Shown: piece after piece, positions 22,110-32,110 of the stretch
Layout: every line of letters begins with the position of its first letter
Numbering within the stretch: the first letter of the stretch is position 1
NCBI GenBank assembly: GCA_023014335.1
Contig: JAECYW010000005.1
Location: forward strand, 3,534,001 to 3,598,000
Direction: 5' to 3'
From: Galerina marginata
Lineage: Eukaryota; Basidiomycota; Agaricomycetes; Agaricales; Galerinaceae
Length of the DNA stretch: 64,000 bases
Notes under the pieces: generated by a model
Seen by the model: only the letters and a program-made list of their open reading frames with translations
Told to the model about the DNA's origin: nothing
Database searches by the model: none
Translations under genes and position numbers: made by a program

Positions 22110-22640
22110 GGCTGTGAAAGACATGAGTAATGTTACTGCAAGAACTCCCGAGAAGATGAATGCACAAACTTGTTGTTTCAACTCCGCCCTGTCTTACTTG
22201 AGCTTGAGGAAGGGTTGGTTAACTCGACGAGGAAGTCGGCGGCCTTATGGGTTCGGCTGGCTCGTAGCTGAAAAGAAAGATAAGGGAAATAGAAATAATA
22301 TGAATACCGTGATGCAGTTGAATTAAAATAAACAGCTCACCCCACGTCCAAGAACTCCCCTGCCTGGTCCATACATTGTCGAAGAATGCTTTCGGACTGT
22401 CATAAATGACGCAGGAGCTGTCAAAGTAGCGGTACAGCACGGTCCACACTGGCCATGTCGAAGGTGTCGGTAGCAATTCTCAGCTTACAGGTACGGATGA
22501 ACTTCAGAACCGCGAAACACGCATCCAGAGTACGATAGATCTGTAGCCCGTTATTATCAGTAATATAATAACAATAACAAGGATCAAAGACAATATTTAG
22601 ATACCAGCCCAAAGCCCTGATACAAGCTTCAGCAATCAAT
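22110..22640 (-). pseudogene. PDR-type ABC transporter relic P3
   Basis: Minus-strand blocks match the PDR nucleotide-binding domain 1: AVLKFIRTCKLRIATDTFDM (family: ALEFVRALRIATDxF), a frameshift to LYRYFDSSCVIYDSPKAFFD (family: LYELFDKVCVIYEGRxxYF), and after an intron-like gap HKAADFLVELTNPSSS (family: TTADFLVAVTDP). Several stops are present, so it is not functional. The flank 22640-23785 holds upstream sequence of the same unit, including the stretch conserved near 14350 and 18660, but no intact gene. Confidence 0.75.
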
Positions 22641-23789
22641 GCAAGCTCTAACCACGAGCGGCCGCGTCAGAGTCGTCAACTGGCGCCGTCACCGCGTTTC
22701 GCATGCTAAAGATCATTTACAAGGGTCAAGCCCCCTGTGCGAGTCATCGATGCTGGCGTAAGGCGCGAAGCTCCGGGTCGTCGCGGGCTGCAGCGAGATC
22801 AAGGCCTGCGGCGGCGATGAAGACGGGATGGGGATGTTGTCTGACAGTTAGTGGTGCCTACACCATCAACCACTTGCACGCTTGTATAGTGCCATCGACT
22901 ATTCAAGAAGATTGAGAAAGGATCGTGTGGAGGGAGACGAAAAGAAGGGCCTTAAAATGAGGGAATGAAAGAGGAAGAATGGTCGCAGCGTTAGTTGGCA
23001 GGGAAGCAGGGATGAAAGACGACGTCCTCGTAGTGTAAGGTTGATGTTCATGCAAGTTGCAACGTTCATGTTTCGGCGTTGAACGTTGAAATCTTGATGT
23101 TGGGATGGAGGGAGGAGATAGGTGCGACGGCCTGCTTATTGCGATCTTCTGAATCGCGGGTCACGGAGGGGAAGTAGGAGCGACGTCAATGAAGGTATCA
23201 CACCTCTACCTTCCACCGCCAGCTCATCCAAATACACGGTATGCAGACAGAGGAGGCAAGCAGCTGCGATTTCCGCGACGGCGAAAGACGGCCTCTTCCT
23301 CCACCTCAGCCTCGTATAATGCCACTTCTGGTCGGCACAAATTCCTCCATTCGAAGACCAAACCCCATTTACACAAGGTTGAAGCATCTCCGTATACTAT
23401 CAACACTCGGAAGGGAGCATTTCTCTAGGCAAGAAACCAGAGTCAGGTACATAATTAAGAAGCAAGTCGCAGCGCTTACAGTTGAAAGACACGATTCTTG
23501 CGATCTTCGAGACCCAAGGGAGTCGTTGCGGCAGTCTCGACGCGTCATGAGAACAGGGAACGCGACCTGCGTAGAGCTGGGGCTGAATAGGCCGGTGCTT
23601 GCTGGCTTTCGCAAGGGCTTCCGTGGTCAGAAAAACTCCGGACGACGACGGGTGTGGTTAACGAGATCCGGGCGCATAAAATGTTGGATAAGGCTGGATT
23701 CAAATATACTGTATACTACGTATGGAAGGATGTCCAACGACAGAAAATTTAGAAGAAAGAGAAAAGCGGGCTTTTGACTTTGTAAACGA

Positions 23790-24060
23790 GTCACGTGAAT
23801 TTTTATTCCTTCACCCCCACTCATCCCCCTGAGGCATTTTGAAACCGACAATCTGCCACCAAGTCCGAGGTGCATGGACCACGAGCAAAATACAGATACT
23901 AAAATGGGATTCTAACGACTATTTCCACAGCCTCAGAGTTTCCTTTTGCTTCTGCCTTGGTTTTCACCAGCAATCCCCGGGCCTCCCCTACCAGCCTTCG
24001 GATCGAGCTTATAGATATTTTTTGGCTAGACTACTCGGCTTTTATGTATGATACTCAGGG
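23790..24060 (+). repeat. R-family repeat, internally deleted copy
   Basis: Opens at GTCACGTG (23790-23797) with the shared first 250 bases, then jumps directly to a module-iii-like end (TTGGCTAGACTACTCGG, GATACTCAGGG). About 1.3 kb has been lost relative to the full copies. Confidence 0.65.
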
Positions 24061-24287
24061 ACGGAGACAAACCATTGCATCTAAAAAGGCTGCTATTTTA
24101 TTTGATGTAACGTTATTACTGGAACAAGCACAGTTAGTAGACTGAAATAATACTAAGGTACGCTGAGTCGTCGACTCACGGGTCTATTCTATATCTTGTA
24201 AAGTAAATAGAAAGGGTGACAGCAAGCAATTCTGTTTCGCTATCTCTCCAGCCTCCATAACGTACGGATCAAGTTACGAACTTGGAA

Positions 24288-24970
24288 TTAAAATTCGGAC
24301 TCTTCGCAATTTTCATAGACAGCACAATATGGGAAAGACTCTCCCTCGTCAAATGCTTCCGAGCCCTCCTCAGGCACTGGCTTCTTTTGATACAGCAGCG
24401 CTGCGAGTTCCATGGTGCGTCGCATTAACGCAACCACATCTTCCGGAAGGCGCTGCACAGACGCAGGATTGGCTTCGGCCCACTTGAAATACCGCCTGAA
24501 CTTGATGTCCGCCCCGAGGATAACAAAAAACACATTTGCCTGCATTATTAAATCACCCCCCGATAGTCGGTTCTTGTCGTTCCGTTCAAAACAGGGCAGG
24601 CGCGGACTCCATGAATCCACTGACGTTCGAATGTGGCCGTCCTTTGCCGCGACATAACTCTCGTAAACCATCTCTTTCGGATCAAAGATCGAAAGCTGAG
24701 TCCCGGGAGGGAGAAAATGATGGGGATGCATGGCCACCAACTCGAATTTCGGGTCGCTAATACAAGGATGCGAGTGCTATTTGAGCTGGTCAATTGGGAT
24801 GCTGTAAGAGTTATTTTGAGCCAGCTCACGTCGATTTGGCGAGTTGTACGTGTTTTTCCACGTTCATTTGCCTCTGCCTGCCGGCGAAGATTCTCTGATT
24901 TAATCATAGGAATAAGAAAGTCCAGCGTTGAGGACGAGGCAGTAATTGCGATAAACCCAAAGTCGTCCAT
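24288..24970 (-). CDS. conserved fungal protein B, copy 1 (209 aa, two exons)
   Basis: Exons 24830-24970 and 24288-24776, joined in phase across a 53-bp GTGAGC..TAG intron. The product starts MDDFGFIAITASSSTLDFLI and contains ELVAMHPHHFLPPGTQLSIF, SVDSWSPRLPCFERND, FFVILGADIKFRRYFKWAEA, a helix VQRLPEDVVALMRRTMELAA and an acidic end ENCEESEF. The sequence just before the ATG (SPSIQSA, in frame) is conserved at synonymous level in the second copy, so the true start may be further upstream and this ORF may be the 3' part of a gene beginning with protein A. I could not find a phase-compatible splice. No named domain recognised; soluble, no membrane segment. Confidence 0.65.
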
Positions 24971-25159
24971 AGCACTTTGGATCGAAGGAGAGACTGAAAA
25001 CGCCAGTCAATTCAACTATGACTGCAATCAAAAGTGGCCAAACGTACAAAAGGAGCGATTGTATGGTAGTTCAAAATCAACTGGCAAGTCATAAAATTCC
25101 CCGACAATATTCATCTTTTCCAAGGTCCCTTGCTGATTGCGTTGTCATTTTTTTGACCT

Positions 25160-25642
25160 CTACATTAACTGGGAGATGCTTACCATTTTCTTCCTTATCT
25201 TCGAATCCGATACAGGATTCAGCCAATATCCCAGCCGGTTTCCGTAATTAACCTCCCTAGTCACGAAACAACCTTCCTCGCGATTAACGTAGTCCCGATG
25301 CCACTGTGGCATCAGAACGGTTCCACGGCCTTCTTCAATAACGGGCTCTCGATTGTACACGATTTCAGGAAGGTCACGCAACGCTGGAACATTTGAATAC
25401 GGTTTGACAGCCCAGGTGGGTATCGGGATGTTATTGTACACACGCACTTTTTTTTCTTCTTCTTCAAATAAATCCGGTTGAAACTTGTAGTAGTCAGCGA
25501 GGTCGTTGTCCTCAATATGTCGACGGCGTCTTGGTTGCTGCCACGTCTGACGGGTGGTCCTTTTCAGATTTCTAGCCCACACGCTCATGCTAGGAGCTAG
25601 TTGGAATAATTTGGAAGCCTTCGAGAGTATGTAGGACGACAT
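25160..25642 (-). CDS. conserved fungal protein A, copy 1 (160 aa)
   Basis: Single ORF with a basic, amphipathic N-terminus (MSSYILSKASKLFQLAPS) that could target mitochondria. An acidic patch (DLFEEEEKK) and the highly conserved part follow: VYNNIPIPTWAVKPYSNVPA, LRDLPEIV, then GCFVTREVNYGN and LGYWLNPVSDSKI. The second copy at 26915 matches, mostly with third-position changes, so the frame is under selection. The stop codon is shared by both copies. A GTAAGC inside the last codons could instead be a splice donor leading into protein B. Function unknown. Confidence 0.6.
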   Translation of the reverse strand: MSSYILSKASKLFQLAPSMSVWARNLKRTTRQTWQQPRRRRHIEDNDLADYYKFQPDLFEEEEKKVRVYNNIPIPTWAVKPYSNVPALRDLPEIVYNREPVIEEGRGTVLMPQWHRDYVNREEGCFVTREVNYGNRLGYWLNPVSDSKIRKKMVSISQLM

Positions 25643-26056
25643 GGTATCCTATTTCTGCTGGCATGCAGGAGGTACACGTCGGGATGAGACCTACAAATGA
25701 AACCTGCGCTAATCAAATTAAATCAATCGATGTTTTGGTTTTACCGATTAGGCAGTTCGTCCGATAGGACTTGGGAGTAGTCCATGGATTGTAGTTGGTA
25801 CAATAGTCAGCCCATACAAATTTCGGTTCTGCTCCTGCTGATTAAGCGCTCGCAGTGAGATCCATCCAGGATTCAGACTGGTAATATCGACAAATGCTGC
25901 CATTCTATTTTAGTGAACAATATTATTGGAACAAGCATTGGAGTTCGCAGATCTGAATCTGTTTCGACAATTCTCCAGCCTCCATAACCTAGGGATCAAA
26001 TTACAAATTTCAGACCCGACGAAAGACACAGACAAGATTTTATGAGCATTGAGGTA

Positions 26057-26734
26057 TTAAAATTCAGACTCCTCGCAATTTTCATAGATAGCGTAATAGG
26101 GAAGCCTGTTAAATCCGTCTGAGCCGTCCTCAGGCACTGGATTTCTTTGATACAAGAGCGCCGCCAGTTCCATGGTGCGTCGCATTAATGTAACCACATC
26201 TTCCGGAAGCCGTTGCACCGACCCAGGATTGGCATCGGCCCATTTGAAGTATCGCCGGAATTTGATATCCGCTCCAAGGACAACAAAAAAAACATTTGCC
26301 TGCATTAACAAATATTGCTCCGACGGTCGGTTCTTATCGTTCCGCTTAAAACAGGGTAAGCGTGGACTCCACGAATCCACCGACTCCCGAATGTGGCCGT
26401 CGGTTGCTGCGACGTAGGTCGTATAAGCCTGTGTTTTGGGATTGAAAATGGACAGCTGGCTTCCGCGAGGAAGGAAATGATGGGGGTGCATAGCTACCAA
26501 CTCGAATTCGGGGTCGCTGACACCAGGATGCAAGTACTAGTTGGCGGTCAAAGTCATCAACTACGCGGGTGAAAAACATAGATAAAGTCAACTTACATTG
26601 ATTTTACGAAGCCCTGCGCAACCAGCTTCATTTGCCTCTGTCTGCCTGCGAATGTTCTCTGATTTGATCATGGGAATAAGTAGGTCCAGTGTCGAGGACG
26701 AGGCAGTAACGGCAATGAACCCAAAGTCGTCCAT
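26057..26734 (-). CDS. conserved fungal protein B, copy 2 (205 aa, two exons)
   Basis: Exons 26597-26734 and 26057-26536 with a 60-bp GTAAGT..TAG intron at the same position as in copy 1. It keeps ELVAMHPHHFLPRGSQLSIF, SVDSWSPRLPCFKRND, DIKFRRYFKWADANPGSVQR and the ENCEESEF end. Differences from copy 1 cluster in the linker before the intron and near the C-terminus, so the core is conserved and the copy is probably functional. It lies 1.77 kb from copy 1 in the same orientation, from tandem duplication of the A-B block. Confidence 0.65.
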
Positions 26735-26914
26735 AGCACTTTGGATTGAGGGAGAGACTGTGAATACTAGGTCAATTCGACTAGGATTCTAATAAGTATA
26801 AGCAAACGTACAAAAGGAGCGATTGTATGCTTGTTCAAGATTAGCATACATGCGGGGGAGGATATTCATACTTTCCAAGGTCCCTTGCTAATTGCGTCGT
26901 CATTTGTTTGACCT

Positions 26915-27385
26915 CTACATGAACTGGAAGATGCTTACGATCTTTTTCTTTATTTTTGAATCCGATACGGGATTCAGCCAATATCCCAGCTGGTTTCCAT
27001 AATTAACCTCCCTAGTCACAAAGCACCCTTCCTCGCGACTGGTGTAGTCCCGATGCCACGGTCGCAGCACAACGAATCCACCTGCTTCAATACCGGGCTC
27101 CCGATGATGCACAATTTCGGGAAGATCGCGTAATGCCGGAACATTCGAATACGGTTTGACCGCCCAGGTGGGTATTGGGATGTTATTGTAGACAGAGATT
27201 TTTTCTTCTTCTTCGTATGGATCCCGTTCGAAGTACTCGTCTGTGTCGCTGTACGTGAAATTTCGACGGTGTGTTAGTTGCGGCCGTATCTGGTTGGTCG
27301 TCGTCCCTTTTAGGGCCCTGGCACAAACACTGATACTAGGAACCAGTCGGAAAGATCTGCAAGCGTTCGAAGTGATATAGAGCAT
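26915..27385 (-). CDS. conserved fungal protein A, copy 2 (156 aa)
   Basis: ATG 27385 aligns with the start of copy 1 (MLYITSNACRSFRLVPSISV against MSSYILSKASKLFQLAPSMS). An in-frame ATG 13 codons upstream is not shared. The N-terminal third diverges. The core VYNNIPIPTWAVKPYSNVPA and GCFVTREVNYGN are identical, and the stop is at the homologous position. The 5' flank was later hit by the LTR element at 27709, which leaves only about 320 bp of upstream sequence from the original locus. Function unknown. Confidence 0.6.
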   Translation of the reverse strand: MLYITSNACRSFRLVPSISVCARALKGTTTNQIRPQLTHRRNFTYSDTDEYFERDPYEEEEKISVYNNIPIPTWAVKPYSNVPALRDLPEIVHHREPGIEAGGFVVLRPWHRDYTSREEGCFVTREVNYGNQLGYWLNPVSDSKIKKKIVSIFQFM

Positions 27386-27708
27386 CGTACCCAGGTTGAG
27401 AGACAGCAAGTGAAACCTGCGCATATCACTCGGTGTTTTGGCTTCGCCCGTCTAGGCAGTCGGTCCTATGGGACTTGAGACAAAGCCGAGTAGTAGCCAG
27501 TGCAGAGAGGCAAACTTTCCAAGAGCGGTCAATGAGGTCTCCATCCTCCATTGATAATGAAAGCAAGGAAAAAGACTGCATTAAGAAATAAATATTTCGA
27601 AAAGAAGAAACACGGAGACGGCTTCTTATACAAGGCGACCAGCAGACACAGAAAAACGTAGAATTAATGCCAAAGTTCCGATAGGGAGAACCTTCCGGAG
27701 ATGCGGTA

Positions 27709-27908
27709 TATTGGGAGTGCAATCCGGCACTATGTAGGTTATTCGAGAACGTGGTATATTAGTAATATGGGCGCTTAATTAGTAATTGACTTAGTAATCA
27801 TTTAGTATTGTAGATAACTCTAGAATAATGTAGATACACTGTAGATACATATATAAGAGCTCTGTAGGAGCCTGTAAATATTATCAGTTCACCTAAATAT
27901 TCCCAACA
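27709..27908 (+). repeat. left LTR of the miniature element
   Basis: 200 bp, identical by eye to the right LTR. It carries a TATATAAGAGC promoter-like box near 27850 and ends in CCCAACA directly before the primer-binding site. Confidence 0.9.
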
Positions 27909-28049
27909 GGTTATGGGCCCCGGCCACCCAGTAAAGAGACTCACAGCTTTTATTGGACCACTGCTTATTATCTAATCTCGCCCTCGTCATCTTCACCTTT
28001 GCCGCTGATCTTATCTTATCACCACCCTCATTTATTTTATCAGCCCGTC

Positions 28050-28289
28050 ATGTCGTCCGACTTCCGAGCACATCCCGACATCGCGTCTTCCGTTTCTACT
28101 CCAAAAGAAGACCCTACCGCACCATCCGACCACCGCAAATTGCTTCATGCATACGCGCACTCCGATGTCGATCCTCCATTGACCCGACGACAACGACGCC
28201 TCCTGCAATTACCATCCCATCGCTTATGTTATCAATGCCGAAGGCCCGGACACAACGCGAAGGATTGTCGCGCGCTTATTGTACAATGA
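28050..28289 (+). CDS. 79-aa mini-Gag with CCHC zinc knuckle
   Basis: ATG 28050 opens a 79-residue frame: an acidic, flexible N-terminus (DFRAHPDIASSVSTPKEDP), a basic stretch (LTRRQRRLLQLPSHR) and a perfect CX2CX4HX4C retroviral-type zinc knuckle, CYQCRRPGHNAKDC. In normal Gag this module packages the element's RNA. Here the capsid domain is absent, so the protein may only bind RNA or be a relic kept for packaging by a partner element's Gag. It is the only substantial coding region between the LTRs. Confidence 0.75.
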   Translation: MSSDFRAHPDIASSVSTPKEDPTAPSDHRKLLHAYAHSDVDPPLTRRQRRLLQLPSHRLCYQCRRPGHNAKDCRALIVQ

Positions 28290-28695
28290 TCGAGCACACA
28301 AAATATCAGCAAATTATTTGCGGATCAATTGGAAACTTGCGGAATAATTTACACAACAAAGAACTCGTCATTTTGGATTTACTCTATGAACTTTCCCGAG
28401 GCTATCAGCCAGTACGCAGTCGAGGTGCTCCTGCCGAAACGGAGAAATATTATTTTGGATGCCTATCAGGCAATATTTTGGGAGACTGTGGATGCAAGAC
28501 GTGCCCGCAGAAGATTTTAGGTTGATGCAAGGGGTTGATGCATTACGTGGCCGACCCGGTGGTATAGTCGATGCATTACGTGCCGACATTTTGGAAAAAC
28601 CTTAGTGGAAATTTTGGATGACGCTTAGTGCGTGCCTTAGTGGCGAAACAGAATCTTATTTTTGGATCTCTCCGGAATGCCGAATTGAGGAGGAG

Positions 28696-28895
28696 TATTG
28701 GGAGTGCAATCCGGCACTATGTAGGTTATTCGAGAACGTGGTATATTAGTAATATGGGCGCTTAATTAGTAATTGACTTAGTAATCATTTAGTATTGTAG
28801 ATAACTCTAGAATAATGTAGATACACTGTAGATACATATATAAGAGCTCTGTAGGAGCCTGTAAATATTATCAGTTCACCTAAATATTCCCAACA
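28696..28895 (+). repeat. right LTR of the miniature element
   Basis: Identical by eye to the left LTR, followed by the second copy of the CGGTA target duplication. Identity implies a recent insertion. Confidence 0.9.
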
Positions 28896-29439
28896 CGGTA
28901 ATTTTGAAATGGTGATGGCGGACCCAAGGAAGTAATACAGAGATCAAAAAAGAGGAAAAGGAGGCGAAAAGCCAGTAAAAAAGAGATCACGCCACGTCAG
29001 CCCCGTCGAACCGAGTTCCAGGTACAAGATCGATGGTGCGACTCTGCGTCGGTAGTAGAGCACCCCTCGACATACGCCTTCAGCAAAGTAGAGTTCAGCA
29101 TAACGCGTCGCGTCATACTGAGCCTAGCGCACCGCCTCGTGCTTCGTATGCTGGGCCTTTATAGGACTGTCCGTCATTCACTCATTGTACGCGTTCATGT
29201 CAATCTGTCTTTCGACGTGGTTCCTTCGTGTGATCGTCCTTCGTGCCTGTCAGCCGCCACCTCCTCTTCATGATGCTTCGCCAGCTACCTGTAAAAGTCG
29301 GTCTCAGCACAGAGAACAAAAGCGAAAGAAAAGCCACGTAAAAGCAAAAGAAACCAAAAGAAATCAAACAGGAAAAGAAAAGACAACCCAGAAGAAAAAC
29401 ATACCGGCGAGAAGTACCCACAGCAGTGTCAATACTGCA

Positions 29440-31060
29440 GGTCGTTCCGTATTTTAAGCTAGATGTCCTCGCCGTGATCTTGCCTTCAAAGTCGAGGTGG
29501 CGGTTGTACGGAAAGTATCCCGAGAGGAGGATGAATATGGAGATGACGCAGAGGAGGAGGGTGTAGGGCGCGCGGGAGGAGCGGTTGTAGGTGAGAGCCA
29601 AGGCCAGACCCAGCTGAGGTGCGCGACGAGGGTCCAGATGCAGGCGGCGACGGAGGATAGGGGCGAGCCAAGGAGCAGGGGGTTGTGAGGGAATATGTCG
29701 TCAGCTGGGAAGGTTCGATTTAGGTCAGTAGTTACTCGAAAAACGAGGGAATACGAGATGGGACTTACGAAGACATTGGCAGCGACCAGCACCGCCTCGA
29801 AACAAATCCACCATAGCTTCCGCAGAGCATGATTCAACCGCCTGAACACCGCGCCGTCCGTTCCCCCTCTCATCCGCGTCGGCGTCATCCTCCTCATCGG
29901 CTGGCCGGCCAATCCTCTCCTCGCCGCTCCAGAACGCATCTGCACCGCCGCACATCAAGGGAACCATCTCCGCGCCGGTGGTCCGACGGGCAGTATATCA
30001 TCATCTGGCGAAGTTCGGTTCAGGTCAGTAGTTAATCGAAAATGGAGGCAATACGAGATTGGGCTTACGAGGAAGTTGGCAGCGAGAAGCACCAATTGAA
30101 GTGAATCCACCAAAGTTTCTGTAGAGCGTGCTTTAACCTTCTCCTCCCCCGCCGAATGGCCCGCCGTTCGTACCATTCCCATTCCCGCTAATATCGTCGT
30201 CGTCGTTCGTCGTAATCGTCTCTGCAAACCTTCAGAGAGCCCGAGGGATGTGAGGGATAAGGGTTGTGAGGCGGCATTCTATCATCAGCTGGCGAAGTTG
30301 GGTTTAGTGAGTTACTCAAAAAAGGAGGGAATGCGAGATTGGGCTTACGAGGAGGTTGGCGGCGAGCAGCACGCACTGGAACCGAGTCCACTAAGGCTTC
30401 CGCAGGGTGTACTCCAACCCTCCGCACCCCCGCCTGAACGGCGCGCTGCCGTCCGTTCCACCCCCACTGACATCCGCGTAACCCCGCCCACGCTGGATGA
30501 GACGCTACTTGTCGCTGTCTTCAGGCTGTGGTGTTCCGTCCGCAGTCTCGTATGTATTCGTACGCGCGGAGGGCATGGGGGGAGGGTGGGGACAGGAGAG
30601 CCTTACGAGCGGGAGAGCGAGGAGAAGGGATTCGTGGGGTTGGTGTAGCCGCCGCCGTGGAAGAACATCTAGCTGGTGGAGACTGATCGCAGTTGTGGTC
30701 GGTTGAACTACGGGCATTTTGGGATCGACGAGATTGGACTCGTTAAGAGGGGCGGAAGGTGTTGCTGAGAAGGCGTGGGTGGCGCACGATGTAGGTGATG
30801 AGTCGATGCTTGACACTTCTTGTTGAATATGGTGCTGGGGCCATGTTTACGGTGATCTTCTGAATTGCAGGTTGCGGAGAGGGAGTCGAAGCTAGGTGTA
30901 TGTAGAAAGAGAAACCCTCCAGCAGACAGAGGACAAGAGAGTTGGAGCTGTCGTGGAAGAGATAGCGTAGTCGTTCGTCGACGTAATGGTGGTTCTGATA
31001 GTTAGGAAGTGAGATGAGCAATGGAGTAGGGGATGGTTGAGGAGGCTTACAGTTCGGGAG
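29440..31060 (-). pseudogene. membrane-protein family relic T1, with triplicated exon
   Basis: Broken minus-strand copy of a family seen five times in the window. Its hallmark is a hydrophobic exon end (FQWVLLAANLL-type) followed at once by a GTAAGTCC or GTAAGCCC donor. Here that exon-donor segment occurs three times in a row (donors at about 29766, 30066 and 30346; unit 280-300 bp), preceded by an acidic stretch (DEEDDADADERG). A downstream hydrophobic exon (APYTLLLCVISIFILLSGYF) precedes about 29460. The upstream part (30800-31060) matches the start of the ABC relics instead, so this copy looks chimeric. I cannot name the family. Confidence 0.55.
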
Positions 31061-31277
31061 GGTCTATTCTCAGAGTTTTACGAGACCTAAAGGATTCGTC
31101 TTGGTAGGCTTGACGCGTCACAAAAGCAGAAGCGCGTCCTGGGTGCATGCACCATTGGACCCGGCTCCACCCCAAAGCCTAAGCTGATTAGCTTGCTGGT
31201 TTTCAAGGTCGAGAAAACCCCAGAGGATAACGAATGCCGTTCACGAGAGCCGGGAAATTGGATAATTTTGCAAACGA

Positions 31278-32110
31278 GTCACGTGTGGTGCAATCTATCG
31301 ATAACGCACTGGACTTTCGTTCCTCACTCATCTTCTCCAGGCATCTCGAAAACGACAGCCTGCCACAGTCCCGAAGGAGCATAAACCAGGAGCGAAGCGT
31401 AGCTACTCAAGTGGGATTTTTTTGACTACAGTCCGCCCTCTCAAGAGTCACCCCCTTCGCTTCGAAGCTCATCGGGATACTGTGCCAGGCTTCGAATCAC
31501 CGATGCCTCTGTTACCTCGACATTTGTATTTTGGAACAATCAACTCCTTTATATCTCGCCTAATTCCTTCGTTTGTTCGTCAAGTTTACCCAGAGGACAG
31601 AGTGTGGAGCTCCCAACCAGATCTTTGAATATACGTTCAGGTATTTACAGATTCATCGCCACGATCTTCTAGCTCTAACCTTCTTTCCTATCAACCTAGC
31701 CACTCTACTATGACAGGTCTATCTTACATCCATCACCAACTCGCGATCTGTCAATACCTTTCCGACGTATATGTCTTGAGAGGTCCACAGTCCTGATAGC
31801 CGCGCAGAGATCAACGTGTTGCGAGTTTGGTCGTTTATTGCGGGTCCTTTGCGACCTGGAAGGCGCCCAACTCTGCTTGACTACAAGTATTTGTCCTGCG
31901 CGGCTGCGGCTCTGGGCGCCTACATGGCAACTCTTACTGCCACCATATTCTAACGGTCTGGGCTACATAATCACGAACCTAGCCAAGGTGCTATTTGTTC
32001 ATAGCAACCTAACACCGCGGTGAAGGGTGTTCGTCGTATTTTTTATTGAACCCTGCTCGCTAGCTTATCCTTCTTTCTTGCTTAGATCTCTCGGCTTCCG
32101 TGCTCAGAAA
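31278..32110 (+). repeat. R-family repeat, copy 4 (3' truncated)
   Basis: Starts at GTCACGTG (31278-31285) and keeps the outer hairpin with perfect 9-bp arms, GCCGCGCAG (31799-31807) and CTGCGCGGC (31896-31904). It fades out near 32110, without the three-module tail. Confidence 0.7.

Larger units (their letters stand above)
27709..28895 (+). mobile_element. miniature Gag-only LTR retrotransposon, 1187 bp (TR-GAG-like)
   Basis: Two 200-bp LTRs, 27709-27908 and 28696-28895, are identical by eye and flanked by a 5-bp target duplication CGGTA (27704-27708 and 28896-28900). LTR ends are TATTGGGA...TCCCAACA, so the canonical TG start is mutated to TA in both. Right after the left LTR comes GGTTATGGGCCC (27909-27920), complementary to the anticodon stem of initiator tRNA-Met, the half-tRNA primer used by copia/Ty5-type elements. 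A purine tract GAGGAGGAG precedes the right LTR. The 787-bp interior encodes only a zinc-knuckle protein, so the element depends on another copia-type element for polymerase. Confidence 0.92.

Noticed and set aside
25160..25192. GTAAGC near the end of protein A as a splice donor into protein B
   Set aside because: The donor is in phase 0, whereas the conserved acceptor before SPSIQSA needs phase 1. No intermediate exon satisfied both copies. Kept only as an open question.
29185..29457. 90-residue plus-strand ORF with Lys-rich tail
   Set aside because: Composition follows an A/G-rich tract antisense to the T1 relic, and it is not conserved in the other T units.
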